From positions 5,146,001-5,210,000 of the forward strand of contig JAAHII010000001.1 of NCBI GenBank assembly GCA_010671905.1: DNA of 64,000 nt, given 5' to 3'. Below, in pieces: positions 17,800-26,820 of this stretch; position 1 is the first letter of the stretch, and every line of letters starts with the position of its first letter. The DNA comes from Leptolyngbya sp. SIOISBB (lineage in GTDB: Bacteria > Cyanobacteriota > Cyanobacteriia > Phormidesmidales > Phormidesmidaceae). The position numbers and the translations under genes were made by a program. The notes beneath the pieces were generated by a model. It worked only from the letters and a program-made list of their open reading frames with translations, did no database searches and had not been told where the DNA came from.

Positions 17800-18495
17800 A
17801 TGACAGATGCGCCAGTACAGTTACTCATCGCTAGCTTCAATGATGAAAAAGCCGCGAATGAGGCCATGAAAACCTTGAGGGCGGCGAAACGGCAACATCT
17901 CATCGGCATTCAAAAGGCGGCCGTACTCAGGCGTAACGCTAAAGGCAAGCTGCATATTGCTGAGCTGAAAGATTTTCAAGCCAAGACGGGGGCCAAGTGG
18001 GGCGGTGCTTTGGGCGCGGCGATTGGCTTGGTGACTGGCCCTGGCATTATTGCGGCGGGTGCAACCGGTGCCGTAATTGGGGCGTTGGCCAACAAACTCA
18101 AAAATTCTGGATTTGCGAAAGGTCGCATAAAAATTCTGGGAGAAGCCTTGCCCCCGGAGACTTCGGCTTTGGTGGCAGTGATTGAGCATACTTGGGTGGC
18201 CGATCTGCAAGCCGCTTTGGAAGACGTGGGCGCTACGGTCATGGCGGAAGCTCTCCAACGGGATCTTGCCGATCAGCTAGAGGCCGGGCGGGAAGTCGCT
18301 TACACAGCCTTTGTCTCCGAAGGCGGGATGGCGGCGGGGCGGTTGTCGGCGGGCGAGTCTGATATCGAGGTTATGGGTTTCTTAGCCGATGACGAATCCA
18401 TTGAATTTGTGGAGGCCGGAGTCGCAGTAGAAGCGATCGATGTTGAGTTTGTCCCCTCAACCGATACCCCTGATGAACCAGCGGCAGAGGCTTAA
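17800..18495 (+). CDS. DUF1269-like glycine-zipper membrane protein
   Basis: A 231-residue protein. After an N-terminal alpha/beta domain (LLIASFNDEKAANEAMKTLR) comes a Gly/Ala-rich hydrophobic hairpin (WGGALGAAIGLVTGPGIIAA, GATGAVIGALANKL) typical of DUF1269, then an acidic C-terminal region. The family is membrane-associated with no fixed function. ATG 17800 is preceded by AGGAG at 17785-17789; an in-frame extension back to 17641 lacks protein character. Confidence 0.8.
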   Translation: MTDAPVQLLIASFNDEKAANEAMKTLRAAKRQHLIGIQKAAVLRRNAKGKLHIAELKDFQAKTGAKWGGALGAAIGLVTGPGIIAAGATGAVIGALANKLKNSGFAKGRIKILGEALPPETSALVAVIEHTWVADLQAALEDVGATVMAEALQRDLADQLEAGREVAYTAFVSEGGMAAGRLSAGESDIEVMGFLADDESIEFVEAGVAVEAIDVEFVPSTDTPDEPAAEA

Positions 18496-18827
18496 CGACG
18501 CGCAGCGCGATCACGGTGCAGCTGAGCAAATGCGTCAGGGATTCATTCTCTACCGATGTTCTAAACCACGACTTATACCTGACTTTTCCCGTTATCTTTT
18601 TGGGAGAAAAATCCGGCAGGATTTGACCACCCTGGAAGCCTAAAGGCTCGTTAGTAATTCTCAATAGACACCTCTTGTTGAGAACCATCTTCACTCCCAG
18701 AACCCTTGATATTTGGTTGTTCTAGGACTTAGTAGGAAAAGTCAGGACTTATACAGGTTTGCCCCCTGTCCCCTCGGGCTCCCAAGCAAGCACATCAAGA
18801 GCTGTTGCCCTATCCAGCAGCAATGGA
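18496..18827. repeat. Gene-free stretch with a 12-bp inverted repeat
   Basis: There is no supported gene. CCTGACTTTTCC (18578-18589) recurs inverted as GGAAAAGTCAGG (18735-18746), and GACTTATAC occurs as a direct copy beside both. This is consistent with a small decayed insertion element of about 170 bp. The region lies between two convergent genes. Confidence 0.45.
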
Positions 18828-20240
18828 TTAGATACCCTTTTCGGCCGCAATCTTTCCCGACTTCACGGCTTTTTCTAGCTGTTCGTGATCTTGTTCCGTC
18901 TGGTCGGCATAGGCCATGGCAAACTTCGCGATCGCTCCAGCAAATTTGTCATTTTTGCCAATGTAGCCCATGGTTTTGGCCGCATCCCCAGTGCGGGCAT
19001 GGGCGCGGGCGAGGGTCCAGCTACAGAGCTCTAGATACGTTTCTAAGCCTTGTTGGTCGAGATCTTCGACCTCAACTGCACCCTTCATATCTTTGAGTTG
19101 CCGCCAGTAATAATCCACCTGGGTGGCGGCGCTCTGATGCCAGCCTAGAAAAATATCACTCACGGTCTGCATTAGGGTTTGGCCGGTGACGACACGCTCG
19201 GCATGAGTGTCATAGGCATGGGTTGGCAGAAAGGGTTCCAATACCGATGCCCCCGCTTCTTTGAGTTGGAGGATGATCGCATCCTCTTCTCCCTGACCTT
19301 CGAGCAAAACGATTAGGCAGCGGGTGCCGACACTACCGATGCCTCCAACCCGTAATGCCCCGTCGGTAATGCGATATCGACTTAGCAGAAACTGCTGCTC
19401 TTTGGACAAACTATCGAGGTAGTCTTGCCAGGCTGACTCAATGGTTTCTCGCACTCCCACTTCCCCGAAGACGTCGTCGAAATCGTTTTGTCGAAAGGGC
19501 ACCAACAAAGGGGGATCACTGATGATCCGGAGTCGGCCATCTTGATGGGTGGTGAGTTTATCGAGGGTTTGTGCTTGGGTCCGCTGGCGGGCTTTCTGGA
19601 ACATCTCGCGAGCCGTTTGCTGCCCCTGTTTAGAAGATGCGTCCTTAAAGAGATCGAGCACATATTCGGCATCGATGTGGTAGTACCACATTTCCAACGT
19701 CGTGTGGTCGTCAAAGTACTGCATCGCCTTTTGATATCCGCGAGCCACGGTTTCCGCCAGCTCACGGTTAAAGGCGTCTTGGAAGTTGTTAGACCGCCCT
19801 GCCACCACGGCACTCGCGGCTAGCCGCTTGACATCCCATTCCCAAGGGCCGGGATAAACTTCGTCAAAATCGTTGATATCAAAGATTAAATTGCGCTCTG
19901 GGGACGCAAACACGCCGAAGTTAGATAGGTGAGCATCGCCGCACAGCATCGTCGTCAGGCTAGAAACGGGGGTATGGGCCAGGTCTGCTGCCATCACCAT
20001 GGCTGAGCCGCGGAGAAAGGTAAAAGGCGATTCCACCATGCGGCCATATTTGATGGGCAGTAGATGAGACAGACGTCCCTGATCACTCTGCTGCAGTAAC
20101 TCTAAAGGATCGGCTCGCGTATCCGAGGGTGACCAGTCACCATGGCTTTTGCGACCCGCTTGACGACGTAAGGCTTTGCCCAGCTCATACTTTTCCGCCC
20201 GTGTCAGTGTCGCCATGGAGGGGATTGTCTCCGCAATCAT
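18828..20240 (-). CDS. DUF2252 family protein
   Basis: About 470 residues with the DUF2252 signature CGDAHLSNFG, then NLIFDINDFDEVYPGPWEWD, which resembles the catalytic loop and DFD motif of aminoglycoside-phosphotransferase-like kinases. A GGIGSVGTRC glycine motif lies further on, and AYADQTEQDHEQL near the end. No substrate is known for the family. The frame extends to 20270, but that start lies inside a perfect 22-bp palindrome, so translation more likely begins at ATG 20240 or 20216. Confidence 0.85.
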   Translation of the reverse strand: MIAETIPSMATLTRAEKYELGKALRRQAGRKSHGDWSPSDTRADPLELLQQSDQGRLSHLLPIKYGRMVESPFTFLRGSAMVMAADLAHTPVSSLTTMLCGDAHLSNFGVFASPERNLIFDINDFDEVYPGPWEWDVKRLAASAVVAGRSNNFQDAFNRELAETVARGYQKAMQYFDDHTTLEMWYYHIDAEYVLDLFKDASSKQGQQTAREMFQKARQRTQAQTLDKLTTHQDGRLRIISDPPLLVPFRQNDFDDVFGEVGVRETIESAWQDYLDSLSKEQQFLLSRYRITDGALRVGGIGSVGTRCLIVLLEGQGEEDAIILQLKEAGASVLEPFLPTHAYDTHAERVVTGQTLMQTVSDIFLGWHQSAATQVDYYWRQLKDMKGAVEVEDLDQQGLETYLELCSWTLARAHARTGDAAKTMGYIGKNDKFAGAIAKFAMAYADQTEQDHEQLEKAVKSGKIAAEKGI

Positions 20241-20241
20241 T

Positions 20242-20287
20242 TCGGCAATCGTATCGCTTTGCCTCGGCAAAGCGATACGATTGCCGA
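20242..20287. promoter_or_regulatory. Perfect 22-bp inverted repeat at the 5' end of the DUF2252 gene
   Basis: Bases 20242-20263 are the exact reverse complement of 20266-20287, separated by TC. The core is GGCAATCGTATCGCTTTGCC and its inverse. It straddles the possible start codons of the DUF2252 gene on the minus strand. It could be an operator, a cruciform, or an RNA hairpin in the leader that hides the start site. There is no U-tract, so a terminator is less likely. Confidence 0.7.
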
Positions 20288-20457
20288 CCCTAATCCTTTA
20301 GGCGATCGCTGATCTCATGGAAGCGCCTGTCCTTAATTGCTGCAGCCAACACTTTTAATCAGATGAATGTTCTATAGTCTGGAATAGTTTGAAACTTAAA
20401 CGCGTCCGAGCGAGTTTATGGGATACCGCCCGTATATCTTTTCTTCAAGGCTTTTGT

Positions 20458-21135
20458 ATGTCTCTACCCAAGATTCAACCGTCAGCTGTGCTTTGCCTCA
20501 CTTTTGGACTATTCGCCGCTTCGGGGCTACCAACTAAAGCTCAGATTCGTTCAGTCGATGAGGTGGTACCTGAGCCTGCCATCGTGACTGAAGCGGAAGC
20601 GTTAACTGCTGAAACTTTGTTATTGACCAATGCTCCAACGGGTGAGGAATCGACGTCGAGCGAAACAGGCGATGCCGAAGAGGCTCTGGTCGCCCAACAG
20701 ACTGACGACGAAACCCCGGAGCGCATCAACTACTCATTTGGCGTTGGGGCAACAGTGGGCCTCAGTGATGGCGGTGACACTGCGCTGGGTGATGGCGGAT
20801 TTTCGATCGTAGGCCGCTTCTCGATTACAGACAACCTCTCGGTTCACACGGCTTCTGTCATTGGCGACAATTCATTGTTTACCGCAGCGGTGACCGGGGG
20901 TGCCCCCATTCGTAATGAAGAAGCTAACCGTACGCTCGTCTTTCCGTTTGCCGGGGCCGGGGTGTCGGTAGAAACTGAAGACTTTGACATCAATCCTTTT
21001 ATCTCAGCGGGCGTAGATGTGCCGATTATCGACAAACTGACAGGCACCGTTCGCATCAACACCAGTTTTGATGAAGACGGCACCGATGTTGGTCTGGTCT
21101 TCGGTATCGGCTATGACTTGTTCTCACTGTTCTAG
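20458..21135 (+). CDS. Secreted outer-membrane beta-barrel-like protein
   Basis: A 225-residue protein with a cleavable signal peptide (LCLTFGLFAASGLPTKAQ), an acidic Ser/Glu-rich linker to about 85, and then alternating beta-strands (FGVGATVGLSDGG, FSIVGRFSITDNLSVHTASV, FAGAGVSVET, GLVFGIGYDLFSLF) ending in phenylalanine, as outer-membrane barrels do. It is probably a small porin-like or structural barrel. I do not recognise a named family. ATG 20458 was chosen because it starts the signal peptide. Confidence 0.65.
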   Translation: MSLPKIQPSAVLCLTFGLFAASGLPTKAQIRSVDEVVPEPAIVTEAEALTAETLLLTNAPTGEESTSSETGDAEEALVAQQTDDETPERINYSFGVGATVGLSDGGDTALGDGGFSIVGRFSITDNLSVHTASVIGDNSLFTAAVTGGAPIRNEEANRTLVFPFAGAGVSVETEDFDINPFISAGVDVPIIDKLTGTVRINTSFDEDGTDVGLVFGIGYDLFSLF

Positions 21136-21185
21136 TCTTTGAAAAGGGATGGGAGGCGATCGCGACTCCTGATTGCTTCTCATCC

Positions 21186-21827
21186 TTATCGGCAAACCGA
21201 TGTCCTAAATTCCGTTTCCTGATATTGCCTTTGACCAGTATTGGCGGCGGTGAGTAGCGCCGGTAGGGTGAATAGGTAGTCGCGATCGCGCACCCTGGTG
21301 TGGCAACCAATACAGGAACTTTGACTGTTCGATACTAATGACCCTTGGGGACTGTACCAGGCCGATCGCCAGTCACCACTGTTTTCATTGACCTGCCAAC
21401 CGTCGCGCTTTTCTCGCACAAACACGTTGTTCAACTGGGTAGGCCGCAAGCGTCCGTCGCTATCTGGCTGGGCCGAGTGCGTTTCCATCATCAGCACAGT
21501 GCCGCTGGGTGGCGTATTGTTGGTGCGTAGCGCTGCCAAGGCTTCTGGATTCACAAACATCTTGCGCACAATACGACTGTTGGGGCAATCTACAGTGACG
21601 TACTGCACCAAGCGATCGCGATAGTTGGCCGGCAACTCGACGCGGAATGAGGCTGCTGTCTCAGCCGTCGCGGGCTCATAATTCTCACTCGCATAGGGAG
21701 CTTGATAGGGACTGCTGGAGCTGTACCAGGAACGAGGCAGCAGGAGATCGTTGAGAGCGATCGCCCCGGCAATGGCAACAACGAGCAAAATGCTCCAAAC
21801 CACTCTTTTAGAGAGAGCCATTGGCAT
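21186..21827 (-). CDS. Cytochrome P460-like c-type heme protein
   Basis: About 213 residues. An N-terminal membrane anchor or signal (VVWSILLVVAIAGAIAL) is followed by a P460-type beta domain and a single heme-binding motif CIGCH (in SSCIGCHTRVRDRDYLFT). P460 and cytochrome c'-beta proteins handle small nitrogen compounds, NO or CO. The ATG at 21827 has GGAG five bases upstream and lies 11 bases after the stop of the propeller gene, so the two are co-transcribed. It is the last gene of the module-A operon. Confidence 0.8.
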   Translation of the reverse strand: MPMALSKRVVWSILLVVAIAGAIALNDLLLPRSWYSSSSPYQAPYASENYEPATAETAASFRVELPANYRDRLVQYVTVDCPNSRIVRKMFVNPEALAALRTNNTPPSGTVLMMETHSAQPDSDGRLRPTQLNNVFVREKRDGWQVNENSGDWRSAWYSPQGSLVSNSQSSCIGCHTRVRDRDYLFTLPALLTAANTGQRQYQETEFRTSVCR

Positions 21828-21838
21828 CTTTCTCCATC

Positions 21839-23179
21839 TCAATCAACCACAATCAGTGAGTGGGCTCCCGGCCCAGTTGCAATCACGTAATCGGTCGGTT
21901 CAAGCTGGGGCGTTTCTCCGGCACGATTCACTCGCCAAAACTCAAGCGCTCCTTGTCGCGGCTCCGGCGTGTCATATTCAAAGACACCAGCCACCACGTA
22001 CTGGTCAGACGCATCAAATTCAATCCCCTCCGGGAGGATGCCGTCGAAGGTCCAGTCACCGACATGGTTTACCTGTCCTGTCATCGCATCGAACTGGATC
22101 AGGGATAGGGAAGATTGGCTGTATCCGGTCTCACCCGGAGAAAACCAGGTTTGACCGATGTTACTGGTAGCTATGAGGGTGCCATCGTTCGAGAATGCCA
22201 GGCTTTCGGCATGTCTCGGTAGCGATACGCCGCCGACAACAAAATGCTGGGCTTCTGCTTCCGTCCTTAGCGGGGCTAATTCGATAACCGTCAACTGTGA
22301 GGGAGGGGCATTGAGGTAGAAACCTCTGACATCTGGCCCCCATTGCAAATCGTTGGTGACATAAAACCGCCCATCTGGGGAGAACTTGCCCGACATGGGC
22401 CACTTCGACGTGACGACTCGATTGCCCCAGGGCACCACATCGCTCACATTGCCCTGGGCATCCCGCATGACTTGATAGAACTGTACTTGTCCGCGAAAGT
22501 TGGCATTCACGGCAATCACATCTGCTGTTGGGTGCCACTCCACGTGATGCGGCAACATACCCTGATCTGGTAGTTCTGCTACGGGTGAAAATCCCCGCAT
22601 CGGCAACTGAATGGGCTCGCCAAACTCGCCGTTCTCAAACCTCACAAACGTGAGCGGTGTTTCTGGCTCCTTGGTGGCTAGGGCTAGCGTGGTGCCGCTA
22701 GCATCCAGCGACACGCCTTGGGGGTCGATGCCGACCGTCACGTCTGCAATCACCTTGGGAGCCGTTGGGTCTGATACATCGATCGCTCGAAGGGTCGTCC
22801 CCAGATCTAAATCGGTGATGAGCCGGTCTTCAGGCTCACGCGCCTCTTTGGTCTCTGCCACAAAAATCGTGTTGCCATCTTGGGAGGCGACTAGACTGTA
22901 GACCGGATTGATAACTGAATTCGAGACTTCGATGGAGCTAGTCAAAGTCGGAGCAGCGGGGAGCGGCAGCGTAACCAGGGAAAGCTGATCGGGGCCGCGT
23001 GGTGGGCCTAGTTGCCCATCGATATAGGCATAGGCGCGCATATCGCCATCAGAAATGGCCGCAATGTATCGGCCTTGAAAATTGGGTGGGGTTTGGGCAT
23101 GAACGGGTTGGAGATGAGCCAGCATCCAGGCGATCGCTCCCCCGATCAACACGACCGCCAGCTGTTTGAAATGAAGCAT
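21839..23179 (-). CDS. Secreted YncE-like beta-propeller protein (module A)
   Basis: About 446 residues with a signal peptide (LAVVLIGGAIAWMLAHLQPV, cleavage near VHAQ) and seven-bladed propeller repeats with xxSPDGRF and FDASDQYVVAG blade motifs. It ends in GPGAHSLIVVD. It is a paralogue of the propeller at 25380-26714, sharing the opening FQGRY(I/L), the DGDM-type loop and the GAHS ending. It sits between a DUF1349-like gene and a cytochrome P460-like gene on one strand, and the LysR gene at 24417 is divergent. It may form a periplasmic complex with the heme protein (inference). Confidence 0.8.
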   Translation of the reverse strand: MLHFKQLAVVLIGGAIAWMLAHLQPVHAQTPPNFQGRYIAAISDGDMRAYAYIDGQLGPPRGPDQLSLVTLPLPAAPTLTSSIEVSNSVINPVYSLVASQDGNTIFVAETKEAREPEDRLITDLDLGTTLRAIDVSDPTAPKVIADVTVGIDPQGVSLDASGTTLALATKEPETPLTFVRFENGEFGEPIQLPMRGFSPVAELPDQGMLPHHVEWHPTADVIAVNANFRGQVQFYQVMRDAQGNVSDVVPWGNRVVTSKWPMSGKFSPDGRFYVTNDLQWGPDVRGFYLNAPPSQLTVIELAPLRTEAEAQHFVVGGVSLPRHAESLAFSNDGTLIATSNIGQTWFSPGETGYSQSSLSLIQFDAMTGQVNHVGDWTFDGILPEGIEFDASDQYVVAGVFEYDTPEPRQGALEFWRVNRAGETPQLEPTDYVIATGPGAHSLIVVD

Positions 23180-23244
23180 GATGTCAATGGTTTTAAGAGA
23201 GCAAAAGGTCAATACTCAAATAAGGTCATTTACCCAACCGGCCT

Positions 23245-24174
23245 TCAATCGGCCATCAAATCCTGCATGCGGGCCTCAGACAGCGCTGGGTCAAAGGAAA
23301 CTCTGGGGTCGAGGGTGGCCAGGGGAAATCGGGGCGTGGTCGGCCGACGAAACTCAATCGACTCTACGTAGGCCAATAGGTCGGGGTTTTGGCTAGCAGC
23401 TCCCTGCTCGTTGTACTGCTGATAGTTGGGATAGTCGGGAGCCATCGAATCCCAGTCGGCATAGGCAGTGAGCCCCACATTCAGCGTCTCTGGCAAATCG
23501 GGGCGAATAAACTGGTCAAGTACCTGCCACTCGTCTGAGCCTTCGCCCTGAGACAGCAGGGTGAATAACTCCCCGGACCGGGCGATGCGTAGCCGCATCC
23601 AGCCGGTTGGGGCCTCAGAGATTTTGAGGGTAGAGAGGCTGTTGTAAGTGGATTTAATTTCGAACTGCGGCTGACCCGCAGGGAAGGCGGTGCCAACGCT
23701 AAAAAACAGCCAATTCTCGTTGCCAGGGGTCCAGGTCTCAGCGGTGAAGGGGCGGGGCGCTCGAATCAACAGCCCAGCCAGGGAGAACGATCGCTGCGGC
23801 ACCAAGCTTTGCGTCCCCTCGACCCGAATCCGGGTGGTCACGATGAAATCTCCGGTCACTGCGCGATACAAATGCCCAGCCGTATTATCTTCAAACCAAC
23901 CGGACGATTTGGGCTGCAGCACCAACACGCCATCCTCGACTCGGGGCGTTGCCCACTTGGGCGCCCACCCGGTGATCTGAAACTCTTGCCAGTCTTGCAG
24001 TGCTTGAGGACGGTCAAACCGAGTTGAAAGGAAGCCCAACTCATCCATTCCTGGTTGTTCAGCGCTGGTCTGGGCGATCGCGGGAACGGGTGTCTGTCCT
24101 AAGATGCCGTCAGCGAAGGCCAAGTGCGCCATCAGTAATCCTCCCGAAAGGGTGAATAGTAAGCAGCTTTTCAT
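23245..24174 (-). CDS. Secreted DUF1349/LamG-like jelly-roll protein
   Basis: About 309 residues with a signal peptide (CLLFTLSGGLLMAHLAFADG). The body matches a concanavalin-like beta-sandwich of the DUF1349 kind: VEDGVLVLQPKSSGWFEDNT, GDFIVTTRIRVEG, FSLAGLLIRAP and WMRLRIARSGELFTLLSQ. Such domains bind sugars or surface polymers. ATG 24174 has GGAG seven bases upstream; a TTG at 24198 is less likely. It is the first gene of the module-A operon, facing the LysR gene. Confidence 0.75.
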   Translation of the reverse strand: MKSCLLFTLSGGLLMAHLAFADGILGQTPVPAIAQTSAEQPGMDELGFLSTRFDRPQALQDWQEFQITGWAPKWATPRVEDGVLVLQPKSSGWFEDNTAGHLYRAVTGDFIVTTRIRVEGTQSLVPQRSFSLAGLLIRAPRPFTAETWTPGNENWLFFSVGTAFPAGQPQFEIKSTYNSLSTLKISEAPTGWMRLRIARSGELFTLLSQGEGSDEWQVLDQFIRPDLPETLNVGLTAYADWDSMAPDYPNYQQYNEQGAASQNPDLLAYVESIEFRRPTTPRFPLATLDPRVSFDPALSEARMQDLMAD

Positions 24175-24345
24175 CGATTTCTCCTGCATTCTTATCAAAG
24201 GTGAGAGTTGAGGTCATCGCATGCCAGCGCTAACCCTCAACCGTCTTGCGTCACATGAGTCTTGCGTTACATGATCAAGATTCATCAGGTTGCAGCCTTG
24301 ACGGAGACTGCCGCGTCAATTTTGTAGACGGCGATTGACTTTTCA

Positions 24346-24386
24346 CACCATAGACAACAGAAAATAATGCTGTCCAATGCTTTTTT
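24346..24386. promoter_or_regulatory. Conserved intergenic element, copy A
   Basis: CACCATAGA-N16-TGTCCAAT followed by a T-run lies upstream of the LysR gene and opposite the propeller operon. The same words with identical spacing occur at 26740-26780. Read on the minus strand it offers a promoter-like TTGGAC with TCTATGGT about 18 bases on, so it may be the operon promoter, a LysR site, or both. Confidence 0.6.
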
Positions 24387-24416
24387 GAGTGAAACTAATA
24401 ACAAAAAGCTATTACT

Positions 24417-25376
24417 ATGAAGCTCCACGCGTTCCAATACTTCGTTGTGGTTGCAGAAGAGCTGCACTTTGGGAACGCCGCCGCTCGATTGCATATCACC
24501 CAACCGGCGTTGAGCCGACAAATTCATCGGCTCGAAATGGAATTAGGCGTCAAGTTACTCAGGCGCACAAAACGGACTGTCGAGCTGACTGATGCCGGTG
24601 CCGCCTTTCTTGATGAAATTCGCAAGGCCCTGCAGCAAGTTGACTCGGCGGTGCAAGTGGCTCAGCGCGTGGCACGGGGAGAGGTGGGCGCTTTACGAAT
24701 TGCGTTTACTCCTTCCTCAATGCATACCGTTTTGCCCGAAATTTTGAAGCATTTTCGCGATCGCCATCCCGATGTCGAACTGGCCATGACCGAGATTTGT
24801 ACCCTTGATCAAGTTCACCAGTTAAAAGCAGAAAAGATCGACGTCGGTTTTCTCCATCCCCCCATTGACGACACTTTTCTCAATCTTTATCCCCTTCAGG
24901 GTGAGCAGTTACAGGTGGCCTTGCCCCAGAATCACCCGCTGACCAATCAGCCTTACATTCCGCTCAAGGCCTTGGCTAATGAAGCGTTTATTCTGCATCC
25001 CCGGTATGAAGGCCCCGTTCTCTATGATCAATTCCTTACTCTTTGCCGAGAAGCGGGCTTTGAACCCCACATCGTTTATGAAGAGGTCAAACATCAAACA
25101 CGCATCGGCCTCGTTGCCGCCGGGATGGGGCTGACCTTCACACCAGAAAGTTTACAAAAAGCTGGACTCACAGGCATTGCTTATCGCCCCTTGGCTGGAG
25201 AACCACTCGCTCTCCAACTCGCAGTAGCGTGGCGGCAGCACTCCAGTTCTCCAGTCATCCAGAAGTTTGTGCAGGTGGTGGCAGAAATCACCCCGCAGAA
25301 CCCCTGCACACGGCCGGCAAAATCGCCCCACCCCGCCAGCAATCGAAAGCGGGGCACGGACGTGCTCAGTGACTGA
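24417..25376 (+). CDS. LysR family regulator (module A)
   Basis: A 319-residue LysR protein (KLHAFQYFVVVAEELHFGNA, LSRQIHRLEMELGVKLLRRT) with a CbnR/BenM-like effector domain (FHSDxPDV-type segment RDRHPDVELAMTE, VAAGMGLTFTPESL). It is clearly paralogous to the LysR at 26821. It diverges from the DUF1349-propeller-P460 operon across the conserved element. Its stop lies three bases from the stop of the module-B propeller on the opposite strand. Confidence 0.9.
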   Translation: MKLHAFQYFVVVAEELHFGNAAARLHITQPALSRQIHRLEMELGVKLLRRTKRTVELTDAGAAFLDEIRKALQQVDSAVQVAQRVARGEVGALRIAFTPSSMHTVLPEILKHFRDRHPDVELAMTEICTLDQVHQLKAEKIDVGFLHPPIDDTFLNLYPLQGEQLQVALPQNHPLTNQPYIPLKALANEAFILHPRYEGPVLYDQFLTLCREAGFEPHIVYEEVKHQTRIGLVAAGMGLTFTPESLQKAGLTGIAYRPLAGEPLALQLAVAWRQHSSSPVIQKFVQVVAEITPQNPCTRPAKSPHPASNRKRGTDVLSD

Positions 25377-25379
25377 TCG

Positions 25380-26714
25380 TCAAGGCACCAACACCATCGA
25401 GTGCGCCCCCCGCGTGACCGGCACTGAATAGCGGGTTTGCACCAGCATGGGTTGCGGATCGAGCGGATCTACCGCAATTCGCCAGAAGTCAATCGAGCCA
25501 CCCTGAATGCGATCGTCAAAATGGTCATAGTTCACCACGGCAATATATTGGCTAGAAGCATCAAAGGCGGCGGCTTCTGGCAAAATACCGTCATAGGGAT
25601 AGTCAGCAATCCGGCTAAGTTGACCGGTTTCAGGGTCAAGGGTGATGAGCGTCAGAGACGAAAACCAGGTGATGCGATCGTCGTCGTAGGGCAGATAGCT
25701 GCGTTCTAGATTAGTGGTGACGATATAGCGTCCATTCGGGCTGATGGCAATCCCCTCTGGACTGACCCCCGTCATCGCCCGTGAGACGAGCGCGTGGCGT
25801 GGTGAGCCATCGGCCTGCATACCGGCCTCTAGCCGAATGCTGACGACGCTGCCCCGAGGGGCTTCGGTCCAGAGACCTGCGACATCAGCCCCCCAATAAA
25901 GGGCGTTGGTGATCGCATACCGACCATCCGGCGTAAACCGCACCATGTACGGTGCTTTCTCGGCCTGCACCACATTCCCCCAGGCCCGTAGTTCCTGACC
26001 GACGACCTCAACAAACGAAATCTCGCCAGCGGTCTCGTTTGCCAGTGCTAGCACGCTCCGACGGGGGTGCCATTCCGCATGAATCAGCCGCTCGCCCAGC
26101 GCAAAGCTAGGAATAGTCGGGTAAACAGGCTCTCCGAGCTGACCATTGCTAAAGGGAATTAGCGCTATGGGCGTTTCGCTGCCTGCACCAGCCGGATGGA
26201 AGGTTACCGCAAGTAGCGAACCATCAGCGTTGATGCTGACCGAATCGGGCCGTTCGGCGATCTCGACGTCTTGTACCAGGGTCGGCTGAGTTGGGTCCAT
26301 GAGATCAAACACTTGCAAGCGATCGCCATGCGTCAAATCGGCAAAAGTTTGCTCATTCTCATTGCCTTCAGGGCGCTGAGCCCAGGTTTCCAACACGATC
26401 GCATAGCGACCATCAGGTGTCACCACGACGGAAACAGGAGGTCCCGCAACAGAATTACTTGCTTCCACCTCATAGGCCTGCAAATCTCGCACGTGACCTT
26501 CCAACGGAATCACGCTGAGCGCATCGCGGCCTTCCCGAGGACCGAGCAGCCCGTTGACATAGGCCGACGACACCATATCTGCATCGGAAACTGACACCAG
26601 ATAGCGCCCTTGAAATGTCATCGGTGCAGCCCGGTCTTGGGCACGAGTAGGAACTGAGATCGGCAGCCAAAACAGGCCGACCAAGAGTGATCGAGCAATC
26701 GCGTTGAGCTTCAT
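25380..26714 (-). CDS. Secreted YncE-like beta-propeller protein (module B)
   Basis: About 444 residues, signal peptide (ARSLLVGLFWLPISVPTRAQ), then blades with TPDGRYAI, SPNGRYIVTTNLER and FDASSQYIAVVNYD. It ends TRGAHSMVLVP. It is a paralogue of the propeller at 21839-23179. It is transcribed alone toward the module-A LysR gene and faces its own LysR gene at 26821. No catalytic residues are evident; a binding or scaffold role in the periplasm is inferred. Confidence 0.8.
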   Translation of the reverse strand: MKLNAIARSLLVGLFWLPISVPTRAQDRAAPMTFQGRYLVSVSDADMVSSAYVNGLLGPREGRDALSVIPLEGHVRDLQAYEVEASNSVAGPPVSVVVTPDGRYAIVLETWAQRPEGNENEQTFADLTHGDRLQVFDLMDPTQPTLVQDVEIAERPDSVSINADGSLLAVTFHPAGAGSETPIALIPFSNGQLGEPVYPTIPSFALGERLIHAEWHPRRSVLALANETAGEISFVEVVGQELRAWGNVVQAEKAPYMVRFTPDGRYAITNALYWGADVAGLWTEAPRGSVVSIRLEAGMQADGSPRHALVSRAMTGVSPEGIAISPNGRYIVTTNLERSYLPYDDDRITWFSSLTLITLDPETGQLSRIADYPYDGILPEAAAFDASSQYIAVVNYDHFDDRIQGGSIDFWRIAVDPLDPQPMLVQTRYSVPVTRGAHSMVLVP

Positions 26715-26739
26715 AACAGGTGTCAAGAAAAACTAAAAA

Positions 26740-26780
26740 CACCATAGAAACTGTCGGTATAATTTGTCCAATAGATTTTT
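26740..26780. promoter_or_regulatory. Conserved intergenic element, copy B
   Basis: CACCATAGA and TGTCCAAT lie 25 bases apart start to start, exactly as in copy A at 24346, with a T-run after. It sits in the short gap between the module-B propeller and its LysR gene. The minus-strand reading gives TTGGAC and TATGGT hexamers about 18 bases apart, placed to drive the propeller gene. Confidence 0.6.
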
Positions 26781-26820
26781 GGCAGTTTTTTAATAGGTGA
26801 AAGCTATTAAGGCTCTCGAC

